Assembly (NCBI GenBank): GCA_950295325.1
Contig: OX485808.1
Location: 24,386,527 to 24,450,526, forward strand
Reading direction: 5' to 3'
Length of the DNA: 64,000 bases
Origin: Polytrichum commune
Lineage: Eukaryota; Streptophyta; Polytrichopsida; Polytrichales; Polytrichaceae
The notes beneath the pieces are model-generated. The model was not told where the DNA came from. It saw nothing but the letters and a program-made list of their open reading frames with translations, and did no database searches. This document shows, one piece after another, positions 11,890 to 23,900 of this stretch. Both the position numbers and the translations under genes were made by a program. The stretch's first letter is position 1, and each line of letters opens with the position of its first letter.

Positions 11890-12054
11890 CTAGATGAAGC
11901 AAATGGCAAACTCTATACCAATCGTCGACTTGGACTCCATGCCAAACTTGTTGCACGTGATTCTAGATAGAATTCAATCGAACTTCCCAACTCCGCATGC
12001 TCCCATCAACACCCCCCTGTGCAGATCTTCGTGCTCATCACCCGCTTGTGCGCC
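11890..12054 (-). pseudogene. Rab11/RabA small GTPase fragment, copy A
   Basis: The minus strand reads a degraded N-terminal part of a Rab GTPase. It runs from DEHEDLHRGVLMG through a P-loop-like GACGVGKF, an in-frame TGA, ILSRITCNKFGMESK and then STIGIEFAI before a TAG. The block SKSTIGVEFA is typical of the switch I region of Rab11/RabA proteins, which direct vesicle traffic at the trans-Golgi and recycling endosome. The P-loop serine that binds magnesium is lost (S to F), stops interrupt the frame, and the rest of the GTPase is absent. It is a dead exon fragment. Confidence 0.7.
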
Positions 12055-12227
12055 AATCTCTCTATGCACTCATCTTGCTTGCAAAAGAATACTCCCCACT
12101 TTCAAAAACCCACTACAAACCACCCACCCACTCACACACCTTCACCAAAACGCACAACCCACCCTCCCATGCAGGAAAGAAGTCGATACCTATAACAGAT
12201 CCACAAATGGTGGTGCATGTCTTATAG

Positions 12228-12560
12228 GGTGGTGGCTATGGCCCAATTACCTCCAACTTGCCGAGTGCGTGGGCTCCAGTATTGTGATAATCCCCGCCTC
12301 GGCTTTCTCGAGGATTCCGCCCGACTGAACTTTAACTTTAAATTACAAGCCTACAGAAGCGTTGGATTGAGTCTCCCATGACTTTCGCAATATGTTCTGT
12401 TTTCCCACACAGAATAGATTATTACACCGTTTATGGTATTTAAATGTCACATACCCTATTTGGAAAGGGTTTAAACTAGATGCCTAGAGACCGCCTAGAG
12501 GTCTCAAAGTGTCACGTCCACTAATTGACAATATGATTCTATTCATCAACATAAGTAACT
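12228..12560. repeat. Internal direct repeat, first member in copy A
   Basis: About 290 bp starting near CTTTCTCGAGGATTCCGCCC recur at 13770-14065. The shared order is the motif CGAGGATTCCGCCCGACTG, the words TGTTCTGTTTT and TATTTAAATGTCACATA, and then AAAGTGTCACGTCCACTAATTG. Copy B has both members (about 41040-41345 and 42590-42865). The left part GGCTATGGCCCAATTACC also recurs at 12606. There is no coding content and the origin is unknown. Confidence 0.7.
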
Positions 12561-13137
12561 TCTTTAGGTGAAAAAGAATCTACATTATGACATCTTAGAG
12601 GGTGGTGGCTATGGCCCAATTACCTCCAACTTGCCGAGTGCGTGGGCTCCAGTATTCGAATACCCTAATGGTGGCATCCGGAATTGTGGGCGGTGGTCCC
12701 TCCCAGGCTTGAGTTCTTCAAGGGAATTGGCCCAACACAAGTTTCAACTTCGGCAATATAATATTTTACATTTTACACAATTCAAGCTGCCATGATTGTT
12801 GCATCACAATCTATGGCGCTTGAATAGTCTATGAGTTTGGGATGGAACTTAAGTCATGTTGGAATTCATTAACGTGGATTTGGCATACTACCCCACATGA
12901 GCTGGCTAGGGCTCGATGACTAATTGCAATTTGGCAAGTCCAAGTTCAAGGTCACGTGCACATCAATACACTCTAAACTCCGTAATATTAACCTCTTTAA
13001 TGTCACACCTTCTCTTATATCCCAAAACCCTAGGGAACGGATGTTCTCAATAGAAATTTCACTCCTTGTTATCACGTGTTTCCACTCCCACATGTATCAC
13101 GGGTTTTGACATTAACATAAACCACCAAAGAATTGAA

Positions 13138-14265
13138 ACCACATGCTCACACGCAAGATACTTTTGAGCGTACTAATGACAAGTGTCATGTGTTTACATT
13201 TTAGTATACAAGAGGAAAATATTCTTGAGCATACTAATGGCAAGTGTCATTTGTGTACACTTTAGTCAAGATGTAGACCATTGAGTTTAGGCATCCACGT
13301 CATAACACTATTGAACATGCTTATGCTAAGATATTAGTAAGCACACTTGAATGCCAAGTGTCATAAGACAACAATAATGATAACATTGTTAATCATCAAT
13401 GTAACCTAGCATATGCTTCAAAATAGGGCAAGTGACACTATTACACATGTGACACTAAATACCCTAAATTGTGTGGAGCTCTAACGTGGGTTGAAACATG
13501 ACTTCGTCAACATCAATTCTCACTGCATGAGTTTGAGTGGGTTCAACACTAATATCCACATTACTTTAGGCATTCACTATCATTGTTACAAAAATACATA
13601 AATTGTTTTCTTTTAAACCGTGGTTGCAACATGGATGAATAAACAAAGCTTACAGTAGGTTTTTGTGATCTGATTTTGACCCAGTGTATGCACTTATTAT
13701 AAGGGGATTGTTTAAGTTGCCAAGTCCAAGTGGGACACGGAATGTTGGGCATTGGTCCCTCCCGGCTTCGGCTTTCTCGAGGATTCCGCCCGACTGAACT
13801 TTAACTTACATGCCGACAAAAGCGTCGACTGATTGAGTCTCCCATAACTTTCGCAACATGTTCTGTTTTCAAGCCATTGTCACATCACCACACAGAGTAG
13901 ATTTTTTGCATCGTTTATGATATTTAAATGTCACATACACTATCCGCAAAGGATCTAAACTGGATGCCTAGAGGCTCTCTACAGGTTTCAAAGTGTCACG
14001 TCCACTAATTGTCAATATGATTGCATTCGTCAACGTAAGTAACTTCTTTAAGTGAAGAAGGAATGTACATTATGACATTTAGTGCAACACATTGGGATAA
14101 GTTAGATGATAGTCTTGTGTTTAAGTATGCAAGGGGAATATATTTTTGAACGTACTAATGGCAAGTGTCATGTCTTTACATTTTAGTATACATGAGGAAG
14201 ATATTCTTAAACATATGAATGGCAAGTGTCATTTTGTGTACACTTTAGTGAAGTTAAAGACCATC
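13138..14265. repeat. Degenerate short repeats with GGCAAGTGTCAT, plus second direct-repeat member
   Basis: Units of about 65-70 bp carry the words GAGCGTACTAATG, GGCAAGTGTCAT and TTTACATTTTAGTATACA. They occur near 13160-13270 and again near 14130-14250, flanking the second copy of the 290-bp repeat (13770-14065). Copy B shows the same arrangement (41940-42060, 42960-43010). I see no coding sequence here. Confidence 0.55.
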
Positions 14266-14761
14266 GTGTAACATAGGCATGCGCCTATTAAAATATTGGC
14301 AATTTATAATTGAAAATATGCAATTAATTTGTCAAAATTTTGGTTGTGTACCCTAAACCCGTGTGTCTTTACTAAATTTGGATTCATTGCTCATATGTTA
14401 CTGCTCATTGCTCGTGTTACTGCTCACCGCTCACAACTCACTGCTCATCGCTCATAAGATAGCTTCCCTCGTTTGTGAAGGGCTCTCGAGAAAGTTAAAA
14501 GTTCGAGTGAAGTGCATTTGTTTTGGTGCCCTCCAATCATAAACGCATGTGAGGACTTCAACCTAGTACACTTACCCCTGGAAGGTCACGAAGATGCATA
14601 TATTATAACTATATTAAATTAATGATAGCATGGGTTTAACTCATGAAAGCTTAATATTACGATATGCATAGAAAACGGGGAAAGATGGAAATGAAAAGAA
14701 AAAATCATTTAAATATTATAGGGTACCATGAAAAGTGGTCCATATCTTTATTATTAGTAAG

Positions 14762-14963
14762 AACACCATATTCGAAATTTTGGGAAAATTCCATGATTTT
14801 GGGAAAATTCCATGATTTTGGGAAAATTCCATGATTTTGGGAAAATACAGTTTAGGTTGAGTCGACCTAAAATGTACCCATTGGGTACATTTTAGGTCGA
14901 CTCCACCTAAACTGTCATCAAATTGGGAGACTGGAAATCTCCCAAAATTTCGAATATGGTGTT
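14762..14963. mobile_element. 202-bp foldback element with 4-bp TSD TAAG
   Basis: Outer arms begin AACACCATATTCGAAATTTT and end with its complement. The element is flanked by TAAG at 14758-14761 and 14964-14967. Inside are three and a half tandem 19-bp units (GGGAAAATTCCATGATTTT, 14782-14850) and a long hairpin (14847-14915). The terminus AACACC(N)3TTCG and the 4-bp duplication match those of the large transposon at 50610-59764, so it may be a small relative. It has no coding capacity. Confidence 0.75.
14847..14915. repeat. Near-perfect 34-bp inverted repeat (hairpin)
   Basis: The left arm ACAGTTTAGGTTGAGTCGAC continues to ATGTACCCA and pairs with the right arm, with one mismatch over 34 bp and almost no loop. 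It forms the core of the foldback element. Transcribed RNA would fold into a long stem that small-RNA machinery could use; that is inference only. Confidence 0.85.
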
Positions 14964-15064
14964 TAAGTTCCCCATGGCTTTGACCACACCTTCCCAAAAC
15001 AAGAATTTTACAATGTTTTTGTTTCACTTTTAAAACCAACAATTTAAAGAGTGTACACCATTGC

Positions 15065-15399
15065 CCCAGGGGGGGTACTCATTGGTTGGAGTAGCAATAT
15101 ACGTGCGAACAAATGATAGGGTATTTTAAAAACATGGGGGCAAAAAATTATAATTGGACTTAAGAGTAATATAGGGTATCAAAAATGGCACTGGACATCT
15201 TTAAAGTACTATAGGGTATGGCATAATAGGGAATTTGGAATTATAAGTAATGCAAGCCATTTTTCTATTAACCCAAAGAAGAAAATTATATAATGATAGC
15301 ATGTGAAGAAAAGAAGAGAATTGAAAGTAATACCCCCCTATAAAATAGTGGTTGTTCGCACCTATATCCTTAACTTTTTAACACACTGCCCTCCCCAGG
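15065..15399 (-). mobile_element. G-tract MITE, copy 2 (8-bp TSD ACCATTGC)
   Basis: This is the reverse orientation of the element at 2992-3331, 335 bp long. Its ends are CCCAGGGG and CTCCCCAGG, flanked by ACCATTGC at 15057-15064 and 15400-15407. It carries the same internal words, including GTGCGAACAA and AACTTTTTAACACACTGCC. The locus lies in a part of copy A that B lacks, so there is no empty site to compare. Confidence 0.88.
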
Positions 15400-15588
15400 A
15401 CCATTGCTAGCCTAGAAGTAGAGCTTCAACGGAATAACTACTTTGTTTGCCAAAACTTTCATCTCCATAATGCAGGAAAAAAAAACAAAAAAGAAGGAAA
15501 AGAACAATGACACTTTTTGTTCCCCTTTACTTTGGTTAAAGCCAAAGTGTCCATTTACTTTTATGGAACCAAAAGTCAAATACATATG

Positions 15589-15596
15589 TATAAATA
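15589..15596 (+). promoter_or_regulatory. TATA box of the glycine-rich protein gene
   Basis: TATAAATA lies 155 bp upstream of the ATG at 15751. A start about 30 bp downstream gives a leader of about 130 bp, normal for a plant gene. Confidence 0.65.
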
Positions 15597-15750
15597 GGCC
15601 ACACACATCCAATACTTGTCTATTTCTTCGTTTGTCTCTTTCACAACTTTGTTGAAATCCAAGTTTGTCCAAGTGCAATTCTTGTCTAAACCCAAAGGTT
15701 GTCTAAATCACAAGTTTGGCAACCTTTTGGAGCATCAACGTATCTTCATC

Positions 15751-16106
15751 ATGGCAAACGCCACACAATTATTGGTTAAGATGTCTTGGTTCATATTCCT
15801 AATGTTGGTCATTGCCAACCTCATATCAATCGTCGAAGGTAATAGGTTTGGCCCTTTCCCTTTCAGCAGCGGTCTTGGAGGCTGTCTCGGAGGACTCGGG
15901 CCCTTCAGCGGTGGCGGCCCGGAGGACTTGGACCCTTTGGCGGCGGTGGTCTTGGAGGATTAGGACCTTTTGGAGGCAGCGGTTTTGGAGGAGTGGGACC
16001 TTTTGGAGGCAGTGGTTTGGGTTTCCCAGTTAATGGTACTTTCCCTGGCTTAAACATTACCTTGCCTGCAATCAACGGTTCCTTTCCTGGGTTCCCCTTC
16101 CCTTAG
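15751..16106 (+). pseudogene. Small glycine-rich secreted protein, frameshifted
   Basis: The ATG at 15751 opens a signal peptide: MANATQLLVK followed by a hydrophobic core WFIFLMLVIANLI and a likely cleavage near VEG. The mature part is rich in glycine with repeats of GGLGPFGG, and a second frame ends in the proline- and glycine-containing tail INGSFPGFPFP at TAG 16104-16106. The first frame breaks at GGCGGCCCGGAGG near 15917-15921. One extra C would join the two frames into about 118 residues, so this is either a one-base deletion or a sequencing error in a C run. Such proteins are usually cell-wall or secreted structural proteins. The gene is absent from copy B. Type is set to pseudogene because of the break. 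Confidence 0.65.
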
Positions 16107-19100
16107 TCAACAAACCAACCACGCCAACAACATATTGGCGTCAAGGCTCTCCACTGGCTATTTTCATTTTGTAAAGATTTTGCATAGCTTCATAGAGTTG
16201 GGCATCGGTTTATAGTGCCAAGTGCCGACTATTGGGTTTGAAGGATGTTTGGGCGTGCTTCTTTGGGGGCTTCTTTCCAATAGCGATTCATGATAGATTC
16301 TTAGCGGAGTTGACCAAAATCGCATTCCCTTCCTTTCCTTTATTATGAAGTGTGATTTGCTTGATCAATCATGTGTGCGAATTGGTTGGGGTGTCTTGAA
16401 TGTTTGAGTGATTGTGATTCTCCTCGGGGGGGGTGCACTCTTTGTTGGGTGTGACCTTGAATACACCCTTATGCACAAAGGATTTTGCAACAAAACAACA
16501 ACACACTCACATATGCAAAGGTCACACATACCCTCAAGTATACATTTTGCATGTCCAATCTTCTTTTGGTGAAATCTATGCCTCGCATACATATACAACA
16601 TAAATAGGGTGTACAATAATAAGGCATTCATACACAAGATAACCCCCATTCGCCTTTCACAAAATCACTGAACACATCACCCTATGTATGCCCAACATAG
16701 CGTTGGTCTAAATTTACATTTTCTAGGCCTAACACAATGCCCCTCCTATACATACAACCCGTACTTTGACAAACATCCCTCCCCATGTGCACAATGAACG
16801 GGAGACATCCAAATAATACCCCTTTTATGCACCCACATGCGTACTTACGGAATCGCAAAGTGCATTCCCCGGGTAATTCTCCAAATGTTGGAGCAGACTA
16901 ATGTGTGAGTGTTTGTGTGAGAGCTTCGAGTGCTTGCGAGTGCATTGCTTGCATTCTGATTGGCAAAATATGTGGGAAATCAAGCAGATGGGGGTCCAAG
17001 CATTTTTCACATCATGTAGAAGCGCCCATGACAAACACTTTGAGCACAAAGATGTCCCTTACCTAACCCGGAAGACTTATCAAAATGTGCTATTTGGATT
17101 AGCGATTATGTTACCGGCATTCAACATTGATTACAATGGGAGGACCTATGTACTCAGTTTTAGAATCAACGAACATGCACTTCCAATAACCGTTTATTAA
17201 ATTAGCCCGAGATTCAGATTTCAACCCGAGCTTTGTTGATGCTTCATTATAGATTCACTAATGCAACACAATTTTCATTGTGTAAACCTAATCGGTAGAA
17301 GATGGAGAACATGATAAAAGAGTAACCAAATAATGGCCACAAACCTTACATTGTGTTATGTGGTTCTTACAGATTTCTTGCGTAATCGACATTATCGAAA
17401 ACCGATTTGCTCTGCAAAACTACAAATCCTAACCTCGCAACATTGATTTTCATGAACAATGTGAAAGACCAAGAAAACCTTCATAGCGTGTAGTACTTTG
17501 ATGACATCTCGATGAAATGTCCAGTACTGGCACCCTTCAAGTGACTTACTTAGTCGTTGCGCATGCTTCTTCCTGATTCCCTGAAGTCTACAGAAGTCAA
17601 CAACATAACCTTACATACAGTTTGCATACCCTTTCACTTTGTAATGACGAATTGATGAGTCTGGAGCAGTTTGGCCATTCAAGGGTGTGGAGTTCAAGAT
17701 CGTGGGGCCACAATGTTTTATTAAATTCACAATCCTGGACAGGAGTCACAAATTACAATCTTCTCTTCCAATCATCCATCCTTCCTCGATGAGGAAGTCG
17801 AAACCATAGTTTTGACTATTGTGAAACACAGGACCTCTGAACATCACTTAGATAGAGTGCCGCAGAGGGAACCGATCTCTCTTTGTCCATAACCTATCGC
17901 TCATGCAATAGGAGAAGAGTTATCATAACTCATCACACTTATTCAACCACGGAGGTGCCATATCGTTCATAATTTCACTGCAAGAGTTGGGTTCCTTGTC
18001 ACTGGTTCTCTTTCATTAGGGGGTTTCAAAATCTACGAATGTGGATTGGAAACCTTCTATTGGAGAATATCACAAAAGCATCTAGTGGAAGAGAAACAGT
18101 GGTAAGGAGCCGCGATCCCCGTAGTATTCTCATATTATATCCATTAGTTGATTGGTTCTGATAATCACCTCGAGCAAGGTGGATGACTCGCCACTTCTAC
18201 GGCTCATCATCCACACTTCTCATGTTCGCTGTCTAATCCTTAGTTTCTTGAGATGGGTCGCTTGTGACTTACCGTGCATGCAAAACTCTACGGAATGGTA
18301 CGAGTAGGGTTTGCGAAGGTTGAACGTCCGGTCCCCATCACTCATCGTAATTCGCATCTTGGTTCACCCTTGTAGATTCTTGTCTAAAGCGAACATGGAA
18401 CCTTTGAACATGTTCACCAATAATTAATCAAGAATACAAACACTTGCAATACCTTGGAGCCATGAGGGCGAATTCGTGGACAATCAAAGCTTTGGTTCTA
18501 GACCAACAAAGTGAATGCAATGTCGTGTCATCTCTGTCTGGTTTATAAGCAACACTTGTTTTCAAGTCACTTTTGAACTTGTGATGAAATCCTCACAATC
18601 TCTTTGGTTAGTCTTACGAAATGCTTTCATCCGAAAAAAAATTAGAAAAATCGTTACTCCAGTGGTAAACCAGCCTCACTCCTACCTACAGTACTTCTCA
18701 ATCGTCACAACTCCGTATTATCGTATGGTGTTGTCTGATTCAACACATGATGATAATAAACAAAATCAAAGAATCCTGCCACATGTTGTATCCACAATGG
18801 TCAAGACCATGCTCAATCGAACGTGGATATTAGCTTTCGGCACTCAAAAGTGTTGAACCAGACAGCACCCTACGGTATGCATGTCTCTGCAACTTTGAAA
18901 TCTCTCGACATCAATACTTGAGTTCAGAAGCTGATATCTGCAAATTATCAAAACCAACTAACACGAATTCACCTCAAGAGGCATGGACATGGGCCGGGTT
19001 TATAAGCCAGCATGAGGTCCGTAGTGTTATTGATGCCTGCCTCCATGGCCTGCTTGCAACCCCATCACCAACCGTTCTTCCCCGCGATCCAATTCACCTT

Positions 19101-19246
19101 ATGAATTGGATCCAGAACACCCAGGCCTGCTGTTTCTCGTAGCTGTCCAACTGGGCTCTAAACCAGCTATGGTACCAAACCCACCGTATTGGCGGCAGCG
19201 ATGTTGAAATCTCTCGACTAACTGCAATCGGGCATCGAGCTCCACT
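16107..19246. other. Copy-A-specific intergenic stretch
   Basis: About 3.1 kb has no counterpart in copy B. Open frames such as 16901-17200 and 18515-18856 have no domain I recognise. Near 19140-19200 the minus strand carries TTTGGTACCATAGCTGG, a weak look-alike of a tRNA-Met primer-binding site. I report no gene here. Confidence 0.5.
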
Positions 19247-19525
19247 CTAGAAAACATTGCGAAAAAGGACCGCGGTTGTTTTCCCATTGCTCGGACTGCA
19301 GATTTTTTTCTTTTCTTTTTTCTTTTGCGACTGTAATTTCAAGAATTATGTGGCGTGTAATACACCGTTGGAAAGGTATTGTCAAGACCTTTCCAACGGT
19401 ATATTACAAGGCCCCATATCCCTAAAAGTTTAGTTGGTAAACCAAAAAACAAAATCGCAAATCGTTTACAACTGCACCACAATAGGAAAACGACTGCGGT
19501 TCTTTTTCGCAATGTTTTTTACTAG
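19247..19525. mobile_element. 279-bp foldback MITE with CTAG ends
   Basis: Imperfect terminal inverted repeats begin CTAGAAAACATTGCGAAAAA on the left and end with the complement (TTTTTCGCAATGTTTTTTACTAG) on the right. The centre is another inverted repeat at 19356-19408 (TGTAATACACCGTTGGAAAG pairing with its complement). Target duplications are not clear, so the superfamily is undecided; CACTA-like ends are possible. Confidence 0.65.
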
Positions 19526-20600
19526 TGTCCCCGACCGGTGGATCAAATGATCGCAGATAAGGTTCACCTGCTTTGGTTACAACATCCTTTCCTATTGCAC
19601 CTAAAATATCTATCCTTGTCAATATGGTACGTGTTGTTACTTATAGATTCTATGTTCCAACATGGCAACGACTTCTTCTTTTGCACCATTGCTTCTATGG
19701 TTTTAGGAGCATTGGCCACCATGGCTCTAAACAAAGTCAAAAGGGTGAACCAATTCATTTTGGGTTGATCGAATTGGTATAGAAGTTGTACCACTGGAAA
19801 AGTACAGAAAACGCGATCCCCCGACGTTCACGTAGCACGAGCATTACAAGGAATCCCGCCGCGTGGGAGGCACATAACAATCAAGTTCACATTCGGTCCC
19901 GTAGAAAGCCCAGTCGTTGTGGTCATCATGAAGTGCGAAGCTCAAATCGCTCAAGGCCAGCCAAGCGCCTTGAGTCGGGTCCTGGCTTCCTCGTGACCAG
20001 CGTTTGTCCGTCATTTGGATGTGGGAGCCTCGTGCTTGACGACACCTGCTGCTAAAAAATGTTAAAATGTGGATTAATTGTTTGTACATCGATGGAGGTA
20101 ACCACTAACATAGGAGACCAGCCTAAGTGAATCGGCTTCAATCATAGAATAGCATGCATGGTGCTTAGCAACTAACGATCTGTATGATATATTCCTCTCA
20201 CTTCAAAATGTAATTGAATATCATCAATTGATCACACAGTCACTCTTCTCACATGGAGGTGGACCTCCACTCCACGGATCCCGATCCAAGCCGTGGGGTG
20301 GTAGTCGTAAAGCAAGCTATGGACCTCGGAATCGCCCATTGGGCACAGCCTCATCAACGTGTTCAACGGCACCCACATTTCTTAAAATCTTCCGTTCGTG
20401 TGAACAACTTGGGTCATCCACTTCAACCACTGATACATCCTCTCGTAATTCGAAGTTTGGAAGAAGCCACCGACTGGATCGACCAACTTCCCCGTGAACC
20501 GTTGGCTTGGGGACACCCCCCCCCCCCCCCCGGGCGCACAGGTGACGATGAAGATTACCTATAAATTTACGTCTCTTGTCATCTGGCACAAAGCTCTCCC
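19526..20600. other. Possible decayed coding stretch, unrecognised
   Basis: This part is richer in G and C than its neighbours. Plausible but short frames occur on both strands: plus GRHITIKFTFGPVESP near 19870, minus RIDILGAIGKDVVTKAGEP near 19600, and a plus 103-codon frame at 20253-20564. None extends far or matches a family I know. A C14-15 run sits near 20517-20531. It may be remains of a transposon or gene. Confidence 0.25.
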
Positions 20601-20624
20601 ACACTTATGGTGATGAAGTTGTTA

Positions 20625-20720
20625 ATCGTCAGTGTAACTTACCATGCGCCTCAAAATAGGGTAAATGGCGCATTTATGCATGTGACATGAAATACCATAA
20701 ACCGTGTAGTATCTCGAGTA
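20625..20720. repeat. Dispersed repeat related to 13380-13480 and 43290-43385
   Basis: The words GTTGTTAATCGTCAGTGTAAC, ATGCGCCTCAAAATAGGGTAA and TGACATGAAATACCATAAA recur with changes at the other two places and at 42175-42255. No coding potential is seen. Confidence 0.55.
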
Positions 20721-20769
20721 GCAACATTAGTGTTACAACTCCAAGTATTGCGCTTAACAACCACTGTGA

Positions 20770-20905
20770 CGCCTACTCTCTCCTTGTGGAAGGTATAAAT
20801 TGGTTGGCAAGCGTCCTCTCTCCTATACAACTAGTTATAATGGGTACGTAAAGTTCGGGTTTGTATACATGGTCTCTAACATGTTATCAGAGTAGGTTTG
20901 CTAGA
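20770..20905 (+). mobile_element. Copia-like LTR end with primer-binding site, remnant (copy A)
   Basis: A run containing TATAAATTGGTTGGCAAGCG leads to GGTCTCTAACATGTTATCAGAGTAGG. In plant Copia elements the LTR often ends in an ACA-like word followed by TGGTATCAGAGC, complementary to initiator tRNA-Met; here it is TGTTATCAGAGTAGG. The same sequence is at 46040-46165. No gag-pol frame follows, so it is a remnant at best. Confidence 0.35.
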
Positions 20906-23900
20906 ATATAAACTTGATTAAGCTTAGTGTTCATCATCATCCACAAAAGCTTGCATAGAGAGCATATTCACTTAGCGAAAGTCACGTGTCAGAACGCTTA
21001 CCAAGATGCACTACGAGCATATGAGACTTGGGCAACACATCATGCGTCAATGAAAAGTATGCAAATCTACCGCATGCCAATAGCACCATGGTTGACAAAC
21101 TAATTATCCCAAGTAGTGCGTGTTACTCTTCGGAGTTACACAATGGTGTAACTCATTAATGAGAGTGTAATGTTAAACCTGGCAAAGTCATTTATGTTCT
21201 ATAATGTCCGAACAACATATTGAACCTTCATTAGTAAAGAAGTGAACAACCTATTGAACTTTCGTCACCGTAGGTTGATAGTAGGATGAGCGGAAAATGT
21301 TTTTAAATATTCAAGCTTAATGTTTTTGGACCTAATGAGTCAGATTGCCTAAATGGTCAACAAAATAATCATAAGAATGTGTCATGTTAGGAAATTCGGT
21401 GTATTATGGAATGAGGCCAAAGTCAAATACTCACATGCAACGACTACACTATTATACCTATCACGCAAATTCACTTTAACAATCACACAAAGTGAAGTTG
21501 ACATTCATGCGTGAGAAATTGAACATCTCAAAATCAAGAGTTCTAAAAGCTTGAGAGAAGCGAAGTTTGCTAGAAAAAGTGTGGGGAAAGTCTAGATAAG
21601 ATATGTCATGTGCCTCAATATATACATATTTGCCTCTATTTTTCATAAACGTTTTTACAAACTGCCTAAACCTATTTTTCTGAATTAAATTAGTTATCAC
21701 GCAATTTTTCCCCATCTTGCTATCAACCTACGATAGTGAAAATTGAACTCATGAGTAAGACTTTATAGCATTGTGTAACTCCGAATTATAGTATCATGCA
21801 CTAATTGGGATAATCAATGTAGTTCTAAACACCACGTCTGCTGAATTACAATGTCTGGAACAAGGCTCGGGGAGAACCGGCGGTTAGTTACAGATGATGA
21901 ACTGGTTGAGGTTGAGAAATAACCAATTGAAGTTGGAGACTTCAGGAGAAATACCGATCATTCTAGAGGAATCTATAAAAGAATATACCTCCTCAAATGA
22001 ATGAAAGCAAAACCGGAAGATGTCAACATGTAACCGGCTGGATTTAGAATCACTCGGATCTTGACCAACTATGCCCAAAAACGCAAATGAAACCATGACA
22101 TACAAGTTCCATGTTTAGTTCCATGTGTTCTTATTGCATTTTTAGGAAGATCAATGATGAGAATGAGGGGGAACGACCCAAGGGAAAGAAGCATGCATAT
22201 TTCCCTCTCACAATTCATCAATTAGAAGATCCGGATTTCACATGATGGTAATTTCACACTAGGTTTCATCCTACATTTTTTTTTTGCACAAGCAGAATGT
22301 ATTTTAGCGTTCAAGTCCTACCCCCCCCCCCCCCCATTTGACAACATCAATCATATGTTACTTGTTTTGTAGGGAGATCGTGACTCAACAACCTCAACTA
22401 TACGAGTATGATTGCTTTGTTTATCAAAGATATTATAAAGTATGAACTAGGAACTTTATTTGGGAGTTGGCATAAAATAGAAAGTACCATACATATTGAA
22501 TTGAAGACCACGTATGTATTGTTGGCTTAACTCCAATCTTGGAATGGAAAATCGTTGTTTGGTAGCTTAGGACTACTTAAGAGTATGGCCAAAGGCCATG
22601 ACCATGAAATTATATGGATTCTTGACGGTGAGGCCTAACCTTGTTGTCTTTCGCCCAGGTAACAAATGGGCTAGAATGTCCCAAAATTTGTTTGGCTAAT
22701 CCACAAGATCACAATACCCTATTGATGGAAAGAAGACCGCTTGTTATTCAAAATTTATTCCAAATATGTTTTTTTGAGGCTTAATGTGCAACGAGGAAAT
22801 ACTCATTGACAAAAACATCTATGTTGCAACTACCATTTATAATTAAGATATTTTATTTTATAGTTTTTTAATTCGAACTATATTGGTCAAGCCATCTACA
22901 TAAAAAAGAAATAAATCAAAAAATATATTTCATCACATTTATATAGATGCTTAATTGTTTAGCAGATTAATCATTACAAAAAATTTAAGAATTAAAATCA
23001 AATGTCGCTAATGAATAACATTCAACTATTCTACGTCGAAGAAATGAAACCAACATCCAACTCCAAAATTAATTTTCAAGCTTAGAATCTCTTAACAATG
23101 ATTACATTGTTTTTAGAACTTAGTCCAAAAAACATTTTATTTATCATAGGATAAATCCATATTATTACAGGAATTCTATGTTCATATGTAAACACATGAA
23201 TCCTCACTTTGATCAAAAAAAGAAATTAAAAAAAAGAATCTTCTAGCTCTATAAATAATGACAAAAGTAGTTGTGGCCTCAATTTGGATATACTAACCCT
23301 CTCGTGCTAATCACATGTTTCATATCCTAGGCAAAGTGGGCTAGTAAAACAAAACAAATTCGAAAAATTGAAGTTTCCTTCCGTTATCATTTGTAATCCA
23401 TGTGAAACAAAACACTACATCGGGAATTGTGTCATCTATTTAGCAATTGTAGGTTATAGGGATTGTTACTTCTAGTTCCAAATTGAGGTTGAGATGCAAG
23501 AGTCATCAAAGTTGAAGTTGAAGATCATTCTCCTTAAATGATCAGACATGTCTTCCAAATGTCTTAACTTTTTTATCCTTTAATGGTGCCTCTATTTTAA
23601 GCACATATTACAATTTTAGATGAAGTAATGTCCATTGCAAGAATCAACCATCTAAAATAAGATAAACATACCTTATTGGACAAGTAAGTTTACGTAGTCA
23701 CTTATTTAAAGGTCTTACAGGGTGTGTAGTCATCATTAAGGGAACGTTGATGGTGAGCTAAGTCAAGGGATTCCAAATTGCTCGATTTGGGACCAAAGTG
23801 AGCCACCTCCCACAAAGGTCTTGCCTTCCCATTGTGCACAACCAAATTGTCTTGGCAGAGATTTCTCAACATCTCATTGCCGTCGTTGCTGATTCTAGGG

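Larger units (their letters stand above)
11501..14260. repeat. Segmental duplication block shared with about 40270-43000
   Basis: The block resumes homology with copy B after a 2.76-kb segment that only B has. It contains the Rab GTPase remnant and internal direct repeats. B carries a few extra words, for example an additional stretch near 42340-42370. No intact gene is visible. Confidence 0.85.

Noticed and set aside
19140-19210. Minus-strand tRNA-Met primer-site look-alike TTTGGTACCATAGCTGG
   Set aside because: It has two mismatches to the usual motif, and no LTR or gag-pol is found around it.
21884-22105. Conserved 73-codon minus frame as an LRR gene
   Set aside because: Same length in both copies, but the few differences are replacements and the LRR likeness is limited to one short word.
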